This document shows, piece after piece, positions 10,591-22,800 of a stretch of 64,000 nucleotides of DNA. The position numbers and the translations under genes are program-made. Position 1 is the first letter of the stretch, and each line of letters begins with the position of its first letter. This stretch comes from Gnetum montanum. Lineage: Eukaryota > Streptophyta > Gnetopsida > Gnetales > Gnetaceae. The DNA lies in NCBI GenBank assembly GCA_015680685.1, contig MNCI01035354.1, positions 773,751 to 837,750 of the forward strand. Direction: 5' to 3'. Below the pieces are notes generated by a model. That model was not told the origin of the DNA, ran no database searches, and was given only the letters and a program-made list of their open reading frames with translations.

Positions 10591-11974
10591 CAAGCAGGAT
10601 TAATAACCATTTTTATTTTCTTTTATTTTACAACTTTTTGTTTTCCAATTTTTTCAACTTTTTGTTTTATCTTTTTACCTTTTTGTGTGTTTGTCTTTTT
10701 CCATTTTTGTAAGTAATCTCGTCTACGAATAAAACACTCATGTGGATCATTGGTTGAGGTGTATTTTATGTTATTAAGTCATGAGTGATCAATTATTTAG
10801 AACAGTGAGCCCATTACACCCACTCATCCACTCTACAAATAAGAGATTCTTTTCGAGGGTACAATGATATTCTTGAAATTTCTGAAACTTAAAATTAATT
10901 TTGTGTTCATTGTACCCAGAATGAAGAAGGATGGACCAAGAGGGAATGAATAGGGTGTAACATCAAGGGGACTTGTGGATTCTCTTTGGTGGCATCTGTG
11001 GGAGTTATCATGCAACCTGGTTGTACTAAGATCCTTGTAGATCTAATGAAAAATGGGAGTAAGAGTAATCAAAAGGGCACTCGAAAATCAAATGTTGTTC
11101 TAGGGGGTTCCACTGGAAAGACATGCACCCATGCCTAAAGGTTGGCAGCTTCTCTAGATTTAGTAAAGTGAAAAAACAAAAAAAAAAGAGAAAAAGAAAA
11201 ACAAAGTGCCATAAAACAAAAATCACTCCTCCCTTGAACTAAACGCCAAGTGATCATACGCCTTGTTGTTATGGTACTCTCATAGTTGTTCATCATGGGA
11301 TGAAATAATGCGATGTCACTAATTAGAGGAATGGACTTGGTCCTGATCTTGGAATGATGGGTTAATGACATATTAATCATGCTTTACACATAGGATTCAT
11401 TGTGCTTTGGGTCAGTTACCTCATGTCCCAATCTCTACGATCCCTTTCTATAGTTCGTCTCACCTCACTATTCATGTAATTGTAGCTCGTGTCCCGTGTA
11501 GCATAGAATTTTCATCTCATTCCACTGATATTTACCTGTGTATGTTTTGTGGAGTTAGTGCGGATTACATTTAACCCTTCTAGTGCCCATGGACACTTTA
11601 AGTGTGGTTACACAAGGGCATTATAGGTTGGAACCTGCTTTGGGGAGGACCCACTTGTGTAATCTTTTGTAATCTTCACTAAGGACATAGCTTTCACACA
11701 CCATTTCTTACCCTCAGCTTAATTTTTCCTAATTTTCTTTCCCTATTAGTATCCCTCTATAATTTTAACATTTCAATGTACCATTACATTCCCTTTTTTC
11801 TTAACCGCCAAATTTTTACGGCTCAAGTTCACATCATTATCATTCATGGTGCCTCTCGAATCAATGAAATTACCCTAGGACATCTTAATACTTGCCAATG
11901 TCCTCAATTTCCAACATTAATTTCAAGAAAATTCTTTAAAAATTCAGTATTTCCTTGGTGTCTCACATCACTAG
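10591..11974 (+). other. Conserved noncoding segment between gag and internal promoter, Elem-2
   Basis: No gene seen. In order: T-rich tract 10607-10710, AATAAAACACTCATG near 10729 (possible polyadenylation signal of a gag transcript), GGGTGTAACATCAAGGGGAC near 10955, CTAGGGGGTTCCACTGGAAAG near 11101, an A-rich stretch near 11170-11200, a stem-loop at 11608-11662. Each block recurs in the same order in Elem-4, -6 and -7 and, more diverged, in Elem-3 and Elem-5, although no ORF is shared. Confidence 0.75.
11608..11662 (+). ncRNA. Conserved RNA stem-loop (structured element), Elem-2
   Basis: Left arm TTACACAAG (11608-11616), right arm CTTGTGTAA (11654-11662), a perfect 9-bp stem around a 37-nt loop that contains GGTTGGAACC and TTGGGGAGGACC. 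The counterpart in Elem-3 pairs with a different base pair at one position. Likely a cis-acting RNA structure; its role is unknown. Confidence 0.5.
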
Positions 11975-12080
11975 GGACGAGATATCGCGTACACGATATC
12001 GCGTCCCACGTGATATCGCGTACATGATGTATCATACATGATATCGCGTCCTATTTATCTATAAATAGGTACACCTGTTG
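11975..12080 (+). promoter_or_regulatory. Internal promoter upstream of ORF2, Elem-2
   Basis: GATATCGCG-type palindromes (11981, 11995, 12012 and 12040) followed by CTATAAATAGG (TATAAATA at 12060-12067). The same layout, palindromes then TATA box, occurs in the U3 of this element's LTRs. The TATA box lies about 475 bp before the ORF2 ATG. Confidence 0.65.
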
Positions 12081-12315
12081 CAACACTTAGCATCATTTTG
12101 CCATTTCTATGGGGGGAGTTGAAATTTTTCTCTGTGACTTGCGATTGCGTGACCCTTGCTTTTTCACTCATATCTCGCTCACTGGTGCTCCGATTTTAAT
12201 TCCGTTTGAACCTACTTGAACCCAGAGTGTTCAGTTTAGTCGTGGGGGAGAGACACCTACTGAAAAGTGCCTAAATTTTTTGAAATTTATCATCGCCCAA
12301 AGGACATCAATTAGG

Positions 12316-12533
12316 GTAATTAACACTAACACTTAGAATAATTGTGCCAAAAATCATATGACCTTAGGTACACCGGGAGACTAAAATGACAACCACCTAA
12401 GTCACAAGACCCATTATTATAATTTTCAGGCATGATCACATGTTATAACATAAGATCTTTAATTAAGGCAAGTAGTAAGGTATAACTTGACTTTAAAAAC
12501 AACTTTACTAACGCTTGATCCGTGTGATTGCAG
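12316..12533 (+). other. Probable leader intron of ORF2, Elem-2
   Basis: Donor TTAGG|GTAATT (GT at 12316-12317), branch site TACTAAC at 12506-12512, acceptor GATTGCAG ending at 12533, two bases before the ORF2 ATG (12535). The same signals recur at matching positions in Elem-4 and Elem-7, where Elem-4 has the stronger donor GTAAGT. Length would be 218 nt. Confidence 0.55.
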
Positions 12534-14064
12534 AATGGCCCCGAAACGTGCATAATAGGAGGATCTTGTTCAAGGTGGAACGAAACGATCTCGAAGAGGT
12601 GGAAGACAAGGCCCTATAGGACAACATATAGAATAGGAGGTGCAATCATTTAGCATCCATCAAGATGAACCTCCTACTAGACGATCCAGGTAGGCAGAAG
12701 GAGGAGCTGTTGCTGCGCCTGAACTGGGACAACAACTCACATTGCCCTTGGAATGTGTTTAGGCTATCCATGAGAAGTCCACATTTGTTGTAGTGATTGT
12801 GGAGCTAAAATTTGAATCTTTTGCAGAGTTCACTCCTGAGGCTATTAGGGATCACCTCAAAGGGTCTCCCTTATGGCCTGTCCTCTCTAAAAGTGGTGCC
12901 TGGTACTTAGGTGAAACGTACCAGTTCTGGCACAATAGGGAGCAAGGCACCACTGTTAACATTTGTGGTGTGATAGTTGATTTCTCTGTGTAGGCTATTT
13001 CAAAAGTGTTGATTCTTCCGAATTCAGGGCCCCATGTTGCTTAGTTATCTACCCGTTCAGACCCCGATGTGCGAAAGGATTGGTTAAAGAAGGCTTATGG
13101 CAAAGATAAAGCTTTTGGTGAGCTGACGACGGAAGAGAGAGTTTATTTCAAAATTAGAACCTATCACCTCTTCCCCACAAAATTCTTAAAAAGAATATCC
13201 ACGTATGTGGCTAGAGGATGTGTAGTGTTGATGGGAAAGATTGACATTAACCTACCCCATCTATATTTGACAGAGGTCCTAAGGCGATTTGAAGAATGGA
13301 AGATAGGGAAGATGGTGTTGCCTTTCCCCTGTCTTATCAGAAAGCTATGCCAACGGGCTGGTATTCAAGAATACAATAATGACATCCTCCGAAAAGCCTA
13401 GAATGCTTCTTATGCTGAACTACTAAAGGTGCCAGCTCCAAGAAAGAGCACTGTTGAAGAGTTGAGACCAGATGAAGAAGAAGAAAAAATGACTAGACCA
13501 CCTACAACTCAACTTACAGAACCTAGTCAACTTCCAGCCATAGGTCCCAGCCAACAATAAGAAGCAAGGCCTGGCACAGGTCAGGATCAACTGCCACCGC
13601 CGTAATACTATAGACCGTCGATGAGCCATCTTAGGGCCATCACTGAGATGGTCAGTTGGGGAAGTTGTGATGATGCAAACATTTTCTGCATCTTTGATGA
13701 TGCCAATTAGCCTACACTTTCATTGGATCGCACAAGGGGCAAATTATCCATTCAAACAGGAGGAGGGGAAAGTAGATGGTCGCAACAGATCTCAGGAAAT
13801 GCGGCATCTTTTCAGGTGCAGTTAGAGACTAGTGAAGGGGCCACTATGATGGCCATGCAACACCAGAATGCCATGGGAGCTACTGAAGTGATCGCTGACC
13901 ACATCAAGGAATCCTTTAATGTATCTATTATGCCACCAGTAGATCTCTCAGGAGCATGGGATGCTCAAACTCTTGCTGGGACCTCAATGACTCCTACGAA
14001 ACATGAGGATGTACTTGACAGATTGCTTCAAACATGACAAGTAATAACGTCTCTGTTTGACATC

Positions 14065-15050
14065 TGATGAGTGGCGAGGTACCCCTACACTCCACCATAC
14101 GAATACGAGCATGTACGCGCGATCCGGTCGAACTCCGCAGACTAAATGCCTTAACGCCACAAGAAATGCTTGGGGTTAATCGTTCGTTGTCTTCCCAGGC
14201 TTGCTTGTATTTGTCACGGTGTATGGTTAAGCAAGTCTGAGGTATGTGATTTTTTTGGTATTTCCAGCTTATCTCCTATGCTATCAGAGGAAAGGGTTGA
14301 GAAACTAAGCTAACTCTAACTAAAGATCTAAGTCTAAATTAACTAGCGTCAGCATCCGTTCCCACTTACCGGACACACCCTGAACTATGCAACTACGGCT
14401 TACCAAACGCTAATCGTTATTGGGATCGCCACACGTAACACAAGTGCTCGAAGTGGTCGTANNNNNNNNNNNNNNNNNNNNNNNNNNNNNNNNNNNNNNN
14501 NNNNNNNNNNNNNNNNNNNNNNNNNNNNNNNNNNNNNNNNNNNNNNNNNNNNNNNNNNNNNNNNNNNNNNNNNNNNNNNNNNNNNNNNNNNNNNNNNNNN
14601 NNNNNNNNNNNNNNNNNNNNNNNNNNNNNNNNNNNNNNNNNNNNNNNNNNNNNNNNNNNNNNNNNNNNNNNNNNNNNNNNNNNNNNNNNNNNNNNNNNNN
14701 NNNNNNNNNNNNNNNNNNNNNNNNNNNNNNNNNNNNNNNNNNNCAAGTTCGTCTTTATTGCCGTACACAACTTGGGTTCAGGTTACAAGCTGCTCGAATA
14801 AAGAGCCGTTCACTCTAGGACTCCTACTGCGGGCACATGGGGAAAAATTCTAACTCTGGAGTGATCAATCTACCAGAGCTTCGCTACTTCTAGCCAGGAT
14901 TGGGAAATGAAGGGAGTGCCACCTCTTATTTATAGATATGGCGGCGGACCGTGATATCGCATATGCGATATCGCAGGGTAAGACGCGATATCGTGTACAT
15001 GATATCGCATGGGACGCGATATCGCGGCACATGCAGGTCGCGTCTCATCA
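14065..15050 (-). repeat. Solo LTR (minus strand) inside ORF2 of Elem-2
   Basis: Starts TGATGAG and ends CTCATCA on the plus strand; on the minus strand it reads as an LTR of the Elem-1/Elem-5 subfamily with GATATC palindromes at about 14950-15030 and TATAAATA near 14930-14937. Flanked by the 5-bp duplication ACATC (14060-14064 and 15051-15055). Removing it and one duplication restores the reading TTTGACATCCCTCAAGAT seen uninterrupted in Elem-4 near 36268. A gap of 282 N lies at 14462-14743, so its length is uncertain. Confidence 0.92.
14462..14743. other. Assembly gap (282 N)
   Basis: Run of N within the solo LTR. Open frames spanning it are artefacts. Confidence 0.99.
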
Positions 15051-16316
15051 ACATCCCTCAAGATGTCACAACAATTCAATCAGACCTCATTTTCCACAAA
15101 GGGAAAGTTGGTCATATCCGAAATGAGGGTTGAGCATGCTAAAGCTGAAGTGTAGAAACTACAAGAGCAGCTCATAGCCTTACAATCAGCACAGCGAGAT
15201 CCTCTGCAATTTTTTCCCACACACCAGGTTGAAAATTTCATAACCGAGCAATTAACAAAGCTAACCGTAGAGAATAAGAGGGTGGTGAAAGAAAACGAGA
15301 AGGCTGTTTGGGATGCCTCTGCATCATAGGCGCAAACCCATGTGCATCTTAAGGCACTCAAGGCCTTAGAATAAGAGAATAAACAGTTGGTTGCAGATAA
15401 CCTTCGGTTGACCTCTATAGAGAAACAAAAGAATGTTCTCGATGAACACTTTCATCAACTATGAGAACAATTCATTCGGGTCAACCAAGATGTAAGTTGT
15501 TTAGTAAGAGAAAATCAAACCCTCTCAATGGAGGAGGTATGCGCCATTCGCCAAAAATCAGCAATTGAGATAAGCGCGTGGCAGAATAAGGCTAAATGAC
15601 ATGAGAAGCTGAAGGAGCATTTCCGTGATCAGGTGGGGATGTATAAACAAATCCTGGAGAAGGAGATCCATATGTCCAAGGCTCAAATAAACACTATCAG
15701 TGCTCAACACACTGATTGGAGGGCCATATCGGACACCTACGCCTTCATCCACCAAGTGGAAGTTAAGAACTAGGACCTGCAGATCCAGGACCTAACAAAA
15801 TACATGGATTTGGAAAACCTCAGATATGCCAACCTTGCCATGTTAATAGCAGGGCGCCCGAGAACAGAGCTCGAACAACAAGTAGCTTCCACCCATCTCA
15901 AATATGAGGTGGAATTTGCAGAATGCAAGAAGCTGGTTGAAAAACTGGATATTGCAAATTCTGAACTTGAGGTGGTAAAAGCAAGCTACCAAGGACCAAA
16001 AGATGTTGCAACCAACTTGGCTCAATGGCTAACAGACCTTCACAAATACAAAGACAAAGCCAGAGCCTATGAAGAGGAACGACGGGTGTTCGTGGCGTGG
16101 TATGTCAAAGCCAATCAGATGTTCCCGCAACTACCCTGTCCATGGGAGGTGCTGACTCCATCAAACATAGGAACACTAGCATGGATGGCACAAGACCCTT
16201 GAATCAAAGAGGAGAAGCTCCAGGCCATACTTCAACGCCATCAAGCTTCAAAGCCTAGAGCACATGACAAAGGGAAAGCACCCATGGAGGAGCCATCACC
16301 ACCAGGAACTACATGA

Positions 16317-16484
16317 GTTCCAAATTTTTGTATTTGTAGTATTTTTCTGTGTTGTGTCTTCCCACACTGTGGCATCATTTCATTTCCTTTTCTAGTCAAT
16401 AATCCCATACCTATCCACTGTGTAATCAATGGAGCTTGTTCTCTTTGTAACTCGAGGACAAGTTTTTATTCAGTCATGGGGGTA
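16317..16484 (+). promoter_or_regulatory. 3' untranslated end and PPT of Elem-2
   Basis: Noncoding; ends CAGTCATGGGGGTA (16471-16484), which abuts the 3' LTR and is the polypurine tract. The preceding CTCGAGGACAAGTTTTTATT is shared with Elem-4, -6 and -7. Confidence 0.8.
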
Positions 16485-17335
16485 TGATGGGACGCGATAT
16501 CGCATGGGCCATGATATCGCATACGTGATATCGCGTCCGCCGCGATATCACGTCTTCCCTATGATATCGCGTATGCTATATCATAGTCCACCACAATGTC
16601 TATAAATAAGAAGTAGCTCTCCCTTGTTTATGATCATAGTTTAGATTGTAGTGAAACTCTGGTAGTTTGATCCCTCTAGAGTTAGCTTATTTTTTCAGTG
16701 CCTGCCCGCAATGTGGTGAATGTAATTGTACGGCATTCTTTATTCGAGTGTGACGTACTTGGACGTGCACATGACCGACAATAAAGAACGAGATTACTTC
16801 ATCATTGCAACATTCACTTTGTTATTTATTTTTTTATTTATTTAATTATTATTTACTGCTTTCTCTCTCTCACCCTTACCTCCTAGTAACACGGAATGAG
16901 TAGAACTTGATTACGAGCATTTAAGTATGACTACTTGGTATCCCAGTGGCATACCTAGGATCTACGCTTGGTAATCCCAGTGGTAGTCATGCACGAAGTC
17001 CAAGATGTGTACAGATGATCAAGGAATTGTCTACTCATCGCATGTAGGCTAGATTATATTCTCTTACCCTTTCTCTCCTAGCTTAGCTTAGTTAATATTA
17101 CTTTCCACTGCCTTCAAGAGTAGCGTTAGAATTAGGAACACATCATACACCTCACTCTGGACTAAACCATACGTGACAAATATAAATACTAGTCTAGGTG
17201 GGAAGATAGTGAACTGCGACCTAAGGTTAACTATCTAGGTGCCACAGCTAGTTCGTCTGCGCAGTTCAATCGAATCACGTGTGAAAACACTCGTATTCGT
17301 ATGGTTGAGTGTAGGGGTATCTCGACCACTCATCA
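16485..17335 (+). repeat. 3' LTR of Elem-2
   Basis: 851 bp, TGATGGG to CATCA. GATATC palindromes spaced 14-19 bp at about 16495-16585, then TATAAATA near 16601. Followed directly by the target duplication CCATC (17336-17340). Confidence 0.93.
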
Positions 17336-17340
17336 CCATC

Positions 17341-17416
17341 CATGGATTATGATCTAGTCACACACATGCACTCGTGACTTGTATGGTAAAATTTTGGGGT
17401 ACCTTACCACTCATCA
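17341..17416 (+). repeat. 5' LTR of Elem-3, 3' end
   Basis: Continues the LTR piece 7398-7792 after Elem-2 and ends ACCTTACCACTCATCA, directly before a PBS. The match to the last 80 bases of the other LTRs is clear. Confidence 0.8.
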
Positions 17417-17417
17417 T

Positions 17418-17435
17418 TGGCATAATTGTTGGGGA
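17418..17435 (+). promoter_or_regulatory. Primer binding site of Elem-3 (decayed tRNA-Asp type)
   Basis: TGGCATAATTGTTGGGGA, one base after the LTR end; the remaining match to the tRNA-Asp complement is partial, as expected for the oldest element. Confidence 0.6.
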
Positions 17436-17469
17436 TGTGTTAATGTTTGCTTAGTAGTTGATCTTATAG

Positions 17470-19420
17470 AGTTCATTATATCAAAAATCACAATGAGATG
17501 AATCATAGAGTCATAGAAGGATAACCAGCCAATATTGTTCTTCAACTACTTTCTCTTCCTCCTCATGGTCATTAACAGAATATGATAGAAAGGAATGAAG
17601 ACCTAGAGATTACGATAGGGAAAGACATAAAGATCATGAAAGGCATGAATATCATAGAAGGTATCTTGAAGAAGAAGAAGATGAGTATGAACAAAGAAGA
17701 GATAGGATTAAGTGTGAAGAGAGAGAGAAAGAGCATTGTGAGCATCAAAGAGGACATCATCACAATAAAGCTTATGAACTTGGTGATCACGAAGAACCCG
17801 TACTGGCCAATTGCAGTATGTTCAATATCAAGGAAGTAGCGTATATTTCAACTAGGCACACATGGGATAGTTACATGAAGTGATTAAACATGAAAACATT
17901 TCAAAATTTGAAGGCGGATACAATTTAGATACAAAATACCATCTTTAAGCATTCTATGATGCCTATGCCCTTCAAATTATTGAAAGTGATTAGTAGAAAC
18001 TAAAGTTGTTTCCTAGAACACTCATCAAGAAGGTAGAGAGTTGATGGAGTACCATGATAGAGGTTTTCAATGAAAAGTATCAAACTTACTTAAAAGTATC
18101 AAATTTAAGAAAATAAATACAAATATGGAAGCAAGGGACACATAAATCCCTTGATGTGGCAATGGACAAATACTATTCTCTACTACATAGTTGCCCAACC
18201 CATGGATTTTCATAGAGGGAATAACTCAGGCATATCATTAATGGGTTAAGAAACAAAAACAAAGAAACCCTTGGGATTTATGCCTAAGAAATATTACTAG
18301 AAATGATAGCCCATCAAATTCAAAGGTTGATAGACCAAGTGGTAAAAAAATAAGGAGAGTTAAATAAAAGAGAATCAGCTGAAGAGTACAACTGAAATCC
18401 TTTGATAAGGAAATGAGATGTTTGAATGTGTGATAAACAAAAAGGTAAAACCTTGGAGGATGTCATCCAAAAGAATATTCTACTAATTCAAAAATATGTT
18501 AATGACATAGAAACGAGGGTAGAGAAAATGTGGGACTTAGTGGATGAGAGATTTGCTACAGCTCTCAAGATAGTAAAAGAGAGGACTGAACAAGCATTAA
18601 ACAAGGGCAAAGACAGAAAGAAGAGAAAACAGCACATATGAGAAAGTTACAGACAAATAGAAAAGGTTATTATAGTTGAGGAATGTATAAACTCTAGTTC
18701 AAGAGAGGAGGAAGGATGCAAAGTATGCCAATATGAACATCCTAAGGGATGTTACCTTGTCATGGTCCACTTTCAAGAGTTTGGGGCATACACACTTAAC
18801 CTAAGATTTGTTAAAAAAAAATAGATGCTAAGATGATTAGCTTATCCATAGGGTAATGTCAAACAAACCTTCTAGCCAACATATTATCCAAGAGGAGCCT
18901 ATCCTCAACCATAAGAGCAATATCAATAGTAGTGGTAACAATCATAAGCATAGGGAATGCCACTATTGATGTAGCAATATCCATATAAGCAAATGGATCC
19001 TTATGGATATTACGTCCAACATTTAATTTCTTTGGGAAATGCTTTAGTTCATGCTTCTTCTTCTTCTTATTCATCATAATATTATAGGCCCACTACTCCA
19101 AGGATGGATCCTAATGCTTACACACATCAACCTATAACTATTTTGTTAATCCAACCTTCCAATTCTCTACCACTAGTGTCACCACCGATCATGCAAGGGA
19201 AACTATCAACATAACTATAACAAAAGAATCCTACAAGGGAAGTGGACACATAGGAAAAGATAATGATGAATGAACCTCGATCCATGAAATTTCCATTCTT
19301 TCATACAAGTTTAGAGAGGATTCAAAGAATGGGAACTCTAGCTACATCAATCCCATTTACACATACTTCTCAAGGGAATACTAGGTTTTTGCATTCTACT
19401 AAAAATTTGACTATTTTCAT
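17470..19420 (+). pseudogene. gag of Elem-3 (degenerate)
   Basis: Start not identifiable. Similarity to the other gags appears from about 17880 (matching NIPCFEGGYN / FYDAYAL-type sequence, AFYDAYAL near 17950), through FNEKYQTYLKVSNLR near 18067, MDKYYSLLHSCPTHGF near 18162, a knuckle-like CKVCQYEHPKGC near 18719 and a Pro/Gln/Tyr tail to about 19100. Many stops and frameshifts; the His/Arg/Glu-rich N-part (17575-17830) matches that of Elem-1 and Elem-5. Two short open frames (18426-18641 and 19263-19469) are remnants. Confidence 0.75.
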
Positions 19421-19439
19421 GCTCACTCAAACCATTACA

Positions 19440-19960
19440 TATTGGATTAAGGTAGGAGCACTTTCCTAGAAAAGAACAAATCTAGGAAGTTTCTTGATAT
19501 ATCTCCAAATAGCATGTTACAAATCATGCAAAGCTTTACTAGATTCTAGGTCAAAAGAAAACTTGATTTCACAGGATATGTACAAAGCCTAGAATCTTAC
19601 ACCACTAAGGAAAATTAATATTAGATTAGAGCTTGAAAATTAGTTAATCACTATCCCACTTGGATAGGCGGATGATGGCATCACCACCATAAGTGGCTAG
19701 TCATATCTTGCCTACTTCTTAGTAATACACATGGAAAAAATAAGGGAGAATTTTCTATAATAATTGGAAGTGCATGGCATAACACTATGAATGATAAGCT
19801 AGGAATTAAAGACTTTTCCATGGAAATTTCCAAGAAAGATGAAGCAAAAATTACACAAAGATGTCAAGTTCCATGTATCGCATACAACGATAATGAGTGC
19901 AATTGCATGTAGAAAATCTGGGTTGTTAAACAAGGAATTAGTACAACATGTAATCAATGC
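19440..19960 (+). pseudogene. Aspartic protease of Elem-3 (degenerate)
   Basis: Aligns with the Elem-1 protease: ALLDSRSKENLISQDMYKA near 19530 (DSG catalytic motif changed to DSR), INIRLELEN near 19615, SYLAYFLVIHME near 19705, IIIGSAWHN near 19759. Stops and indels throughout. The lost catalytic Gly and the stops make it inactive. Confidence 0.7.
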
Positions 19961-20159
19961 TTAGAAGAAATGTATGTAAAACAATGTTTGTATATGGTAG
20001 CCACCAAACAATAAGAAAACTAGTCACTAATTACTGATAAAGAGACAAAATCCAAAATATACATGGAACCAACCAATCAAATCATAAGTGCCTATGTTGA
20101 AAAAACTGATAAGTTAGAATAGTTAAGGAGGAAACACACTTATATACATTCATACCAAG

Positions 20160-21700
20160 AAGAAGAAATTGAATGGGAACAGCTTGAGATCCCAAATAAG
20201 TTTGAGCCAGAACCGTTAGAGTTAAAAGCTCTATTAGAAGTGCTAGAATATGCTTTTCTAAATAATAAAAAACCAATAATCATCAACACTAACCTTGATA
20301 AAGACTAGAAGAAAATATTATTGGAAGTGGCCAATAAATGACCAACAACATTCACATGGTCCTATAATGAAATAACAGACATTGATCCACATATATGCGA
20401 ACTCTAAATTTACACAGCTCTAGCTTTCAAGCCATGTTACTAACCTTAGAGAAGATTGAATCCTAAGCTTAAAGAAGTAGTAAAACAGGAATTAGAAAAG
20501 CTACTAAAGGAAGGATTAATCTATCTTATTGTAGATAGTGAATGGATTAGTTTCTTAGTCATTGTCTTGAAAGGTGGCAAGTAGAGGGTCTGCATTGATT
20601 TTTGATTTTTAAACTCCATGACATTCAAGGATCATTTTTCTCTAACATATGTTGACCAAGTCTTTGATACTATAGTAGGGCATTAGTACTACAATTTCCT
20701 TGATGAGTACAATGAATACAACTAGAACCACATTACATTTGAAGATCAAGAGAAGACTACATTCACTAGTCCATGAGGAACATTTGCCTACAAGAAAATG
20801 CCTTTTGGCTTATGTAATGCACCCGCTACTTTCCAAAGAGTAGTAGTGAGTATCTTCCAAAAACAAATTGGTAATGGCATAGAGGTATTTATGGATGATT
20901 TCTCTACTTATGGGCTAAATTTTAAGTAGGAATTGGACCATTTTGAATAAGTATTAAAAAGATGTGTTAAAACCAATTTAAAGCTCAAATGGCAAAAGAG
21001 CCATTTAATGATCCAATATGGGATTGTCCTAGAACATAGGGTATCATAGAAGGGAATAGAGGTAGATCCATATAAGATAAGAGTCATTCAAAACATCATC
21101 CAGAGGCCATAAATTGTTAAGGATGTTAGATCATTTCTAGGTTGTACAAGATATTATAGAAGATTCATAAAATTATTTTCAAAAATAGCAAACCCGTTGG
21201 TAGAATTGACAAGGAAAGATGCATCATTCTAATGGATGAAACAATGTGAGAAGGCATTTGAGACACTAACATAGAAGCTAATTAAAACACTAATCCTTCA
21301 AGCTTCAAATCAGTACAAGACCTTCCACATAATGATAGATGCTTCCAATTATGCACTGGGCATAGTACTAACACAACTTGATGATCAAAAGAGGCCATAC
21401 TACATACACTGTACTAGGCGAAGCATCATTGGAGTACAACTTAATTACATTACTATGGAAAAGAAGCTTATAGATGTGGTGTATTCACTAGAGAAATTCA
21501 AACATTATGTGCTCAAGTATCCTATTTATGTCCACATGGATCATAGTGTAATATGATTTTTTATGAATAAACCAATGGTGAATCTAAGGGTGATAAGGTG
21601 TCTTGTAATACTATAAGAATTTGACATTACTATGATCAATAATAAAAAACAAAGAATGTCATAGCAGATCACTTGTCAAGGCTAAGATGGAAACCAAAGG
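20160..21700 (+). pseudogene. Reverse transcriptase and RNase H of Elem-3
   Basis: RT fingers/palm from about 20460 (LNPKLKEVVKQELEKLLKEG), then RVCIDF near 20586, KDHFSLTYVDQVFD near 20629, MPFGLCNAPATFQRV near 20800 and the catalytic box VFMDDFSTYG near 20886, in which both Asp are kept. RNase H follows, HIMIDASNYALGIVLTQLDD at about 21329-21385 with the first catalytic Asp kept, to about 21556 (KYPIYVHMDHSVI). The FMDDFS-YG form and the order RT, RNase H, integrase are typical of the Athila/Tat side of Ty3/gypsy. At least ten in-frame stops, many readable as TGG or CAG/CAA changed to TAG/TAA. Confidence 0.85.
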
Positions 21701-21849
21701 GGCAAGAAGAACCATTATCAAACTAGTTTCTCAATAAGAATTTTTTTACAAAAGTAACAATGGTTGTGAACTCAATAGAGAAGTCATGGATCACTAACTA
21801 TATGACTTATCTTCTAACACATGAACCCCCTGTTAAGTTGAATAGAAAA

Positions 21850-22800
21850 TAAAAGGAGCAATTCCTCCATAAAGTAAAGAAATTTATGGAAATACATGGA
21901 AACATTTATAAGATCTATGCTAATAAATTAGTGAGATGGTATGTTTTAGAAGAGAACCAACAAAGCATTCTATAGGATGTGCATGAAGGACCATGTGATG
22001 GTTACTACGTAGGACGTAGGATAGCACTAAACTTGATGATGGTAGGCTACTTCTAGCCTATCATATTCTGGGATGCATACAACTTCATGTAGTCTTGTGA
22101 AAGATGTTAATGTGATGGAGGAATATGACTGAGAATTAAGAGACACAATAATGGATTCAACCATTGGATCCATTTGACATATGGGGAATTAATTTCATGA
22201 GACCCATCACATCAGTGTTAAATGAGAAAGCATATATTATAGTGATGGATGATTACTATACTAAATGGGTAGAAGCAACTATAATAAAGGATTATATAGC
22301 AAAAATAGCTACTAAATTCTTTCAACAGCATGTGATAAATGGGTTTGGGGTACTATGTATGCTCATATCTAACATTGAAATATACTTCATGGGTGCTACA
22401 TTGAAAAAGCTCATGCAAAAAATTAGGGTGAACCACAAGCTCACTACACCATACCACCCCCAAGTAAATGGTCAAATGAAAGTGACTAACTAGGAAATTA
22501 CAAGAATATTAACTAGAAAAGTTAGTTGATTTAAGATGAATTGGAGTACTAAATTGAATGATGCTTTATGGGCATATAGGACCACATGGAATCTTCTCAT
22601 AGGATATTCATCCTATGAGCTAGTCTATGGGAAACTACCTACACTACCAATCCAAGTAGAGCTACAAACGTTAACTACTGCTAGTAAACTTGACCTAGAT
22701 CTAAGCTTGGCTCAGAAAGAACATCTCATGAATCTTAATCTCTAATAAGAAATTAGACTTGTAGCCTTGATGAGTAATGAAATACTTAAGAAATACTCCA
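21850..22800 (+). pseudogene. Integrase of Elem-3
   Basis: Zinc-binding part near 21980-22110 (HEGPCDGYYVGR ... CERC), then rve core 22164-22493: DPFDIWGINFMRPI keeps the first catalytic Asp, the second is changed (ISNIEIYF where SDNGTHF is expected; Elem-5 keeps it), and the Glu region reads NGQMKVTN where AE is expected. 22536-22745 (DALWAYRTTWN, SSYELVYGKLPTLP) completes the core. With two of three catalytic residues lost it cannot be active. Confidence 0.85.

Larger units (their letters stand above)
12535..16316 (+). pseudogene. ORF2 of Elem-2 (Transposase_32-like N-part plus coiled coil), split
   Basis: Function unknown; it occupies the env-like position downstream of where pol would be. 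Starts MAPKR and ends near EEPSPPGTT at 16316; without the solo LTR and its duplication it is about 930 codons. N-part 12793-13401: VELKFESFAEFTPEAIRDHL, GAWYLGETYQFWHN, ERVYFKIRTYHLFP, and FPCLIRKLCQRAGI, which from memory resembles the 'putative plant transposon protein' domain found beside Athila-like elements. A Pro/Gln-rich linker follows (13430-13620). The C-part (15060-16200) is rich in Glu, Lys and Leu heptads and looks like a long coiled coil. Stops include TAA TAG at 12550, TAG at 12991, TAG at 13399 and TGA at 14035. A minus-strand solo LTR interrupts it at 14065-15050, and at least one further frameshift lies downstream. Confidence 0.75.
7793..17335 (+). mobile_element. Elem-2: complete non-autonomous gag+ORF2 LTR retrotransposon
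   Basis: Two similar LTRs (7793-8660 and 16485-17335), a PBS right after the first, a PPT right before the second, and a 5-bp target duplication CCATC at 7788-7792 and 17336-17340. Between them lie gag, a conserved noncoding segment, an internal promoter, a leader intron and ORF2. No protease, RT, RNase H or integrase is present. The element is inserted in the 5' LTR of Elem-3 and is itself interrupted by a minus-strand solo LTR. Confidence 0.93.

Noticed and set aside
14400-14818. Open frames across 14400-14818
   Set aside because: They consist mostly of N and sit in a solo LTR.
17572-17839. Lys/Ile-rich frames on both strands near 17.6-17.8 kb
   Set aside because: Frame-shifted readings of the charged N-part of Elem-3 gag.
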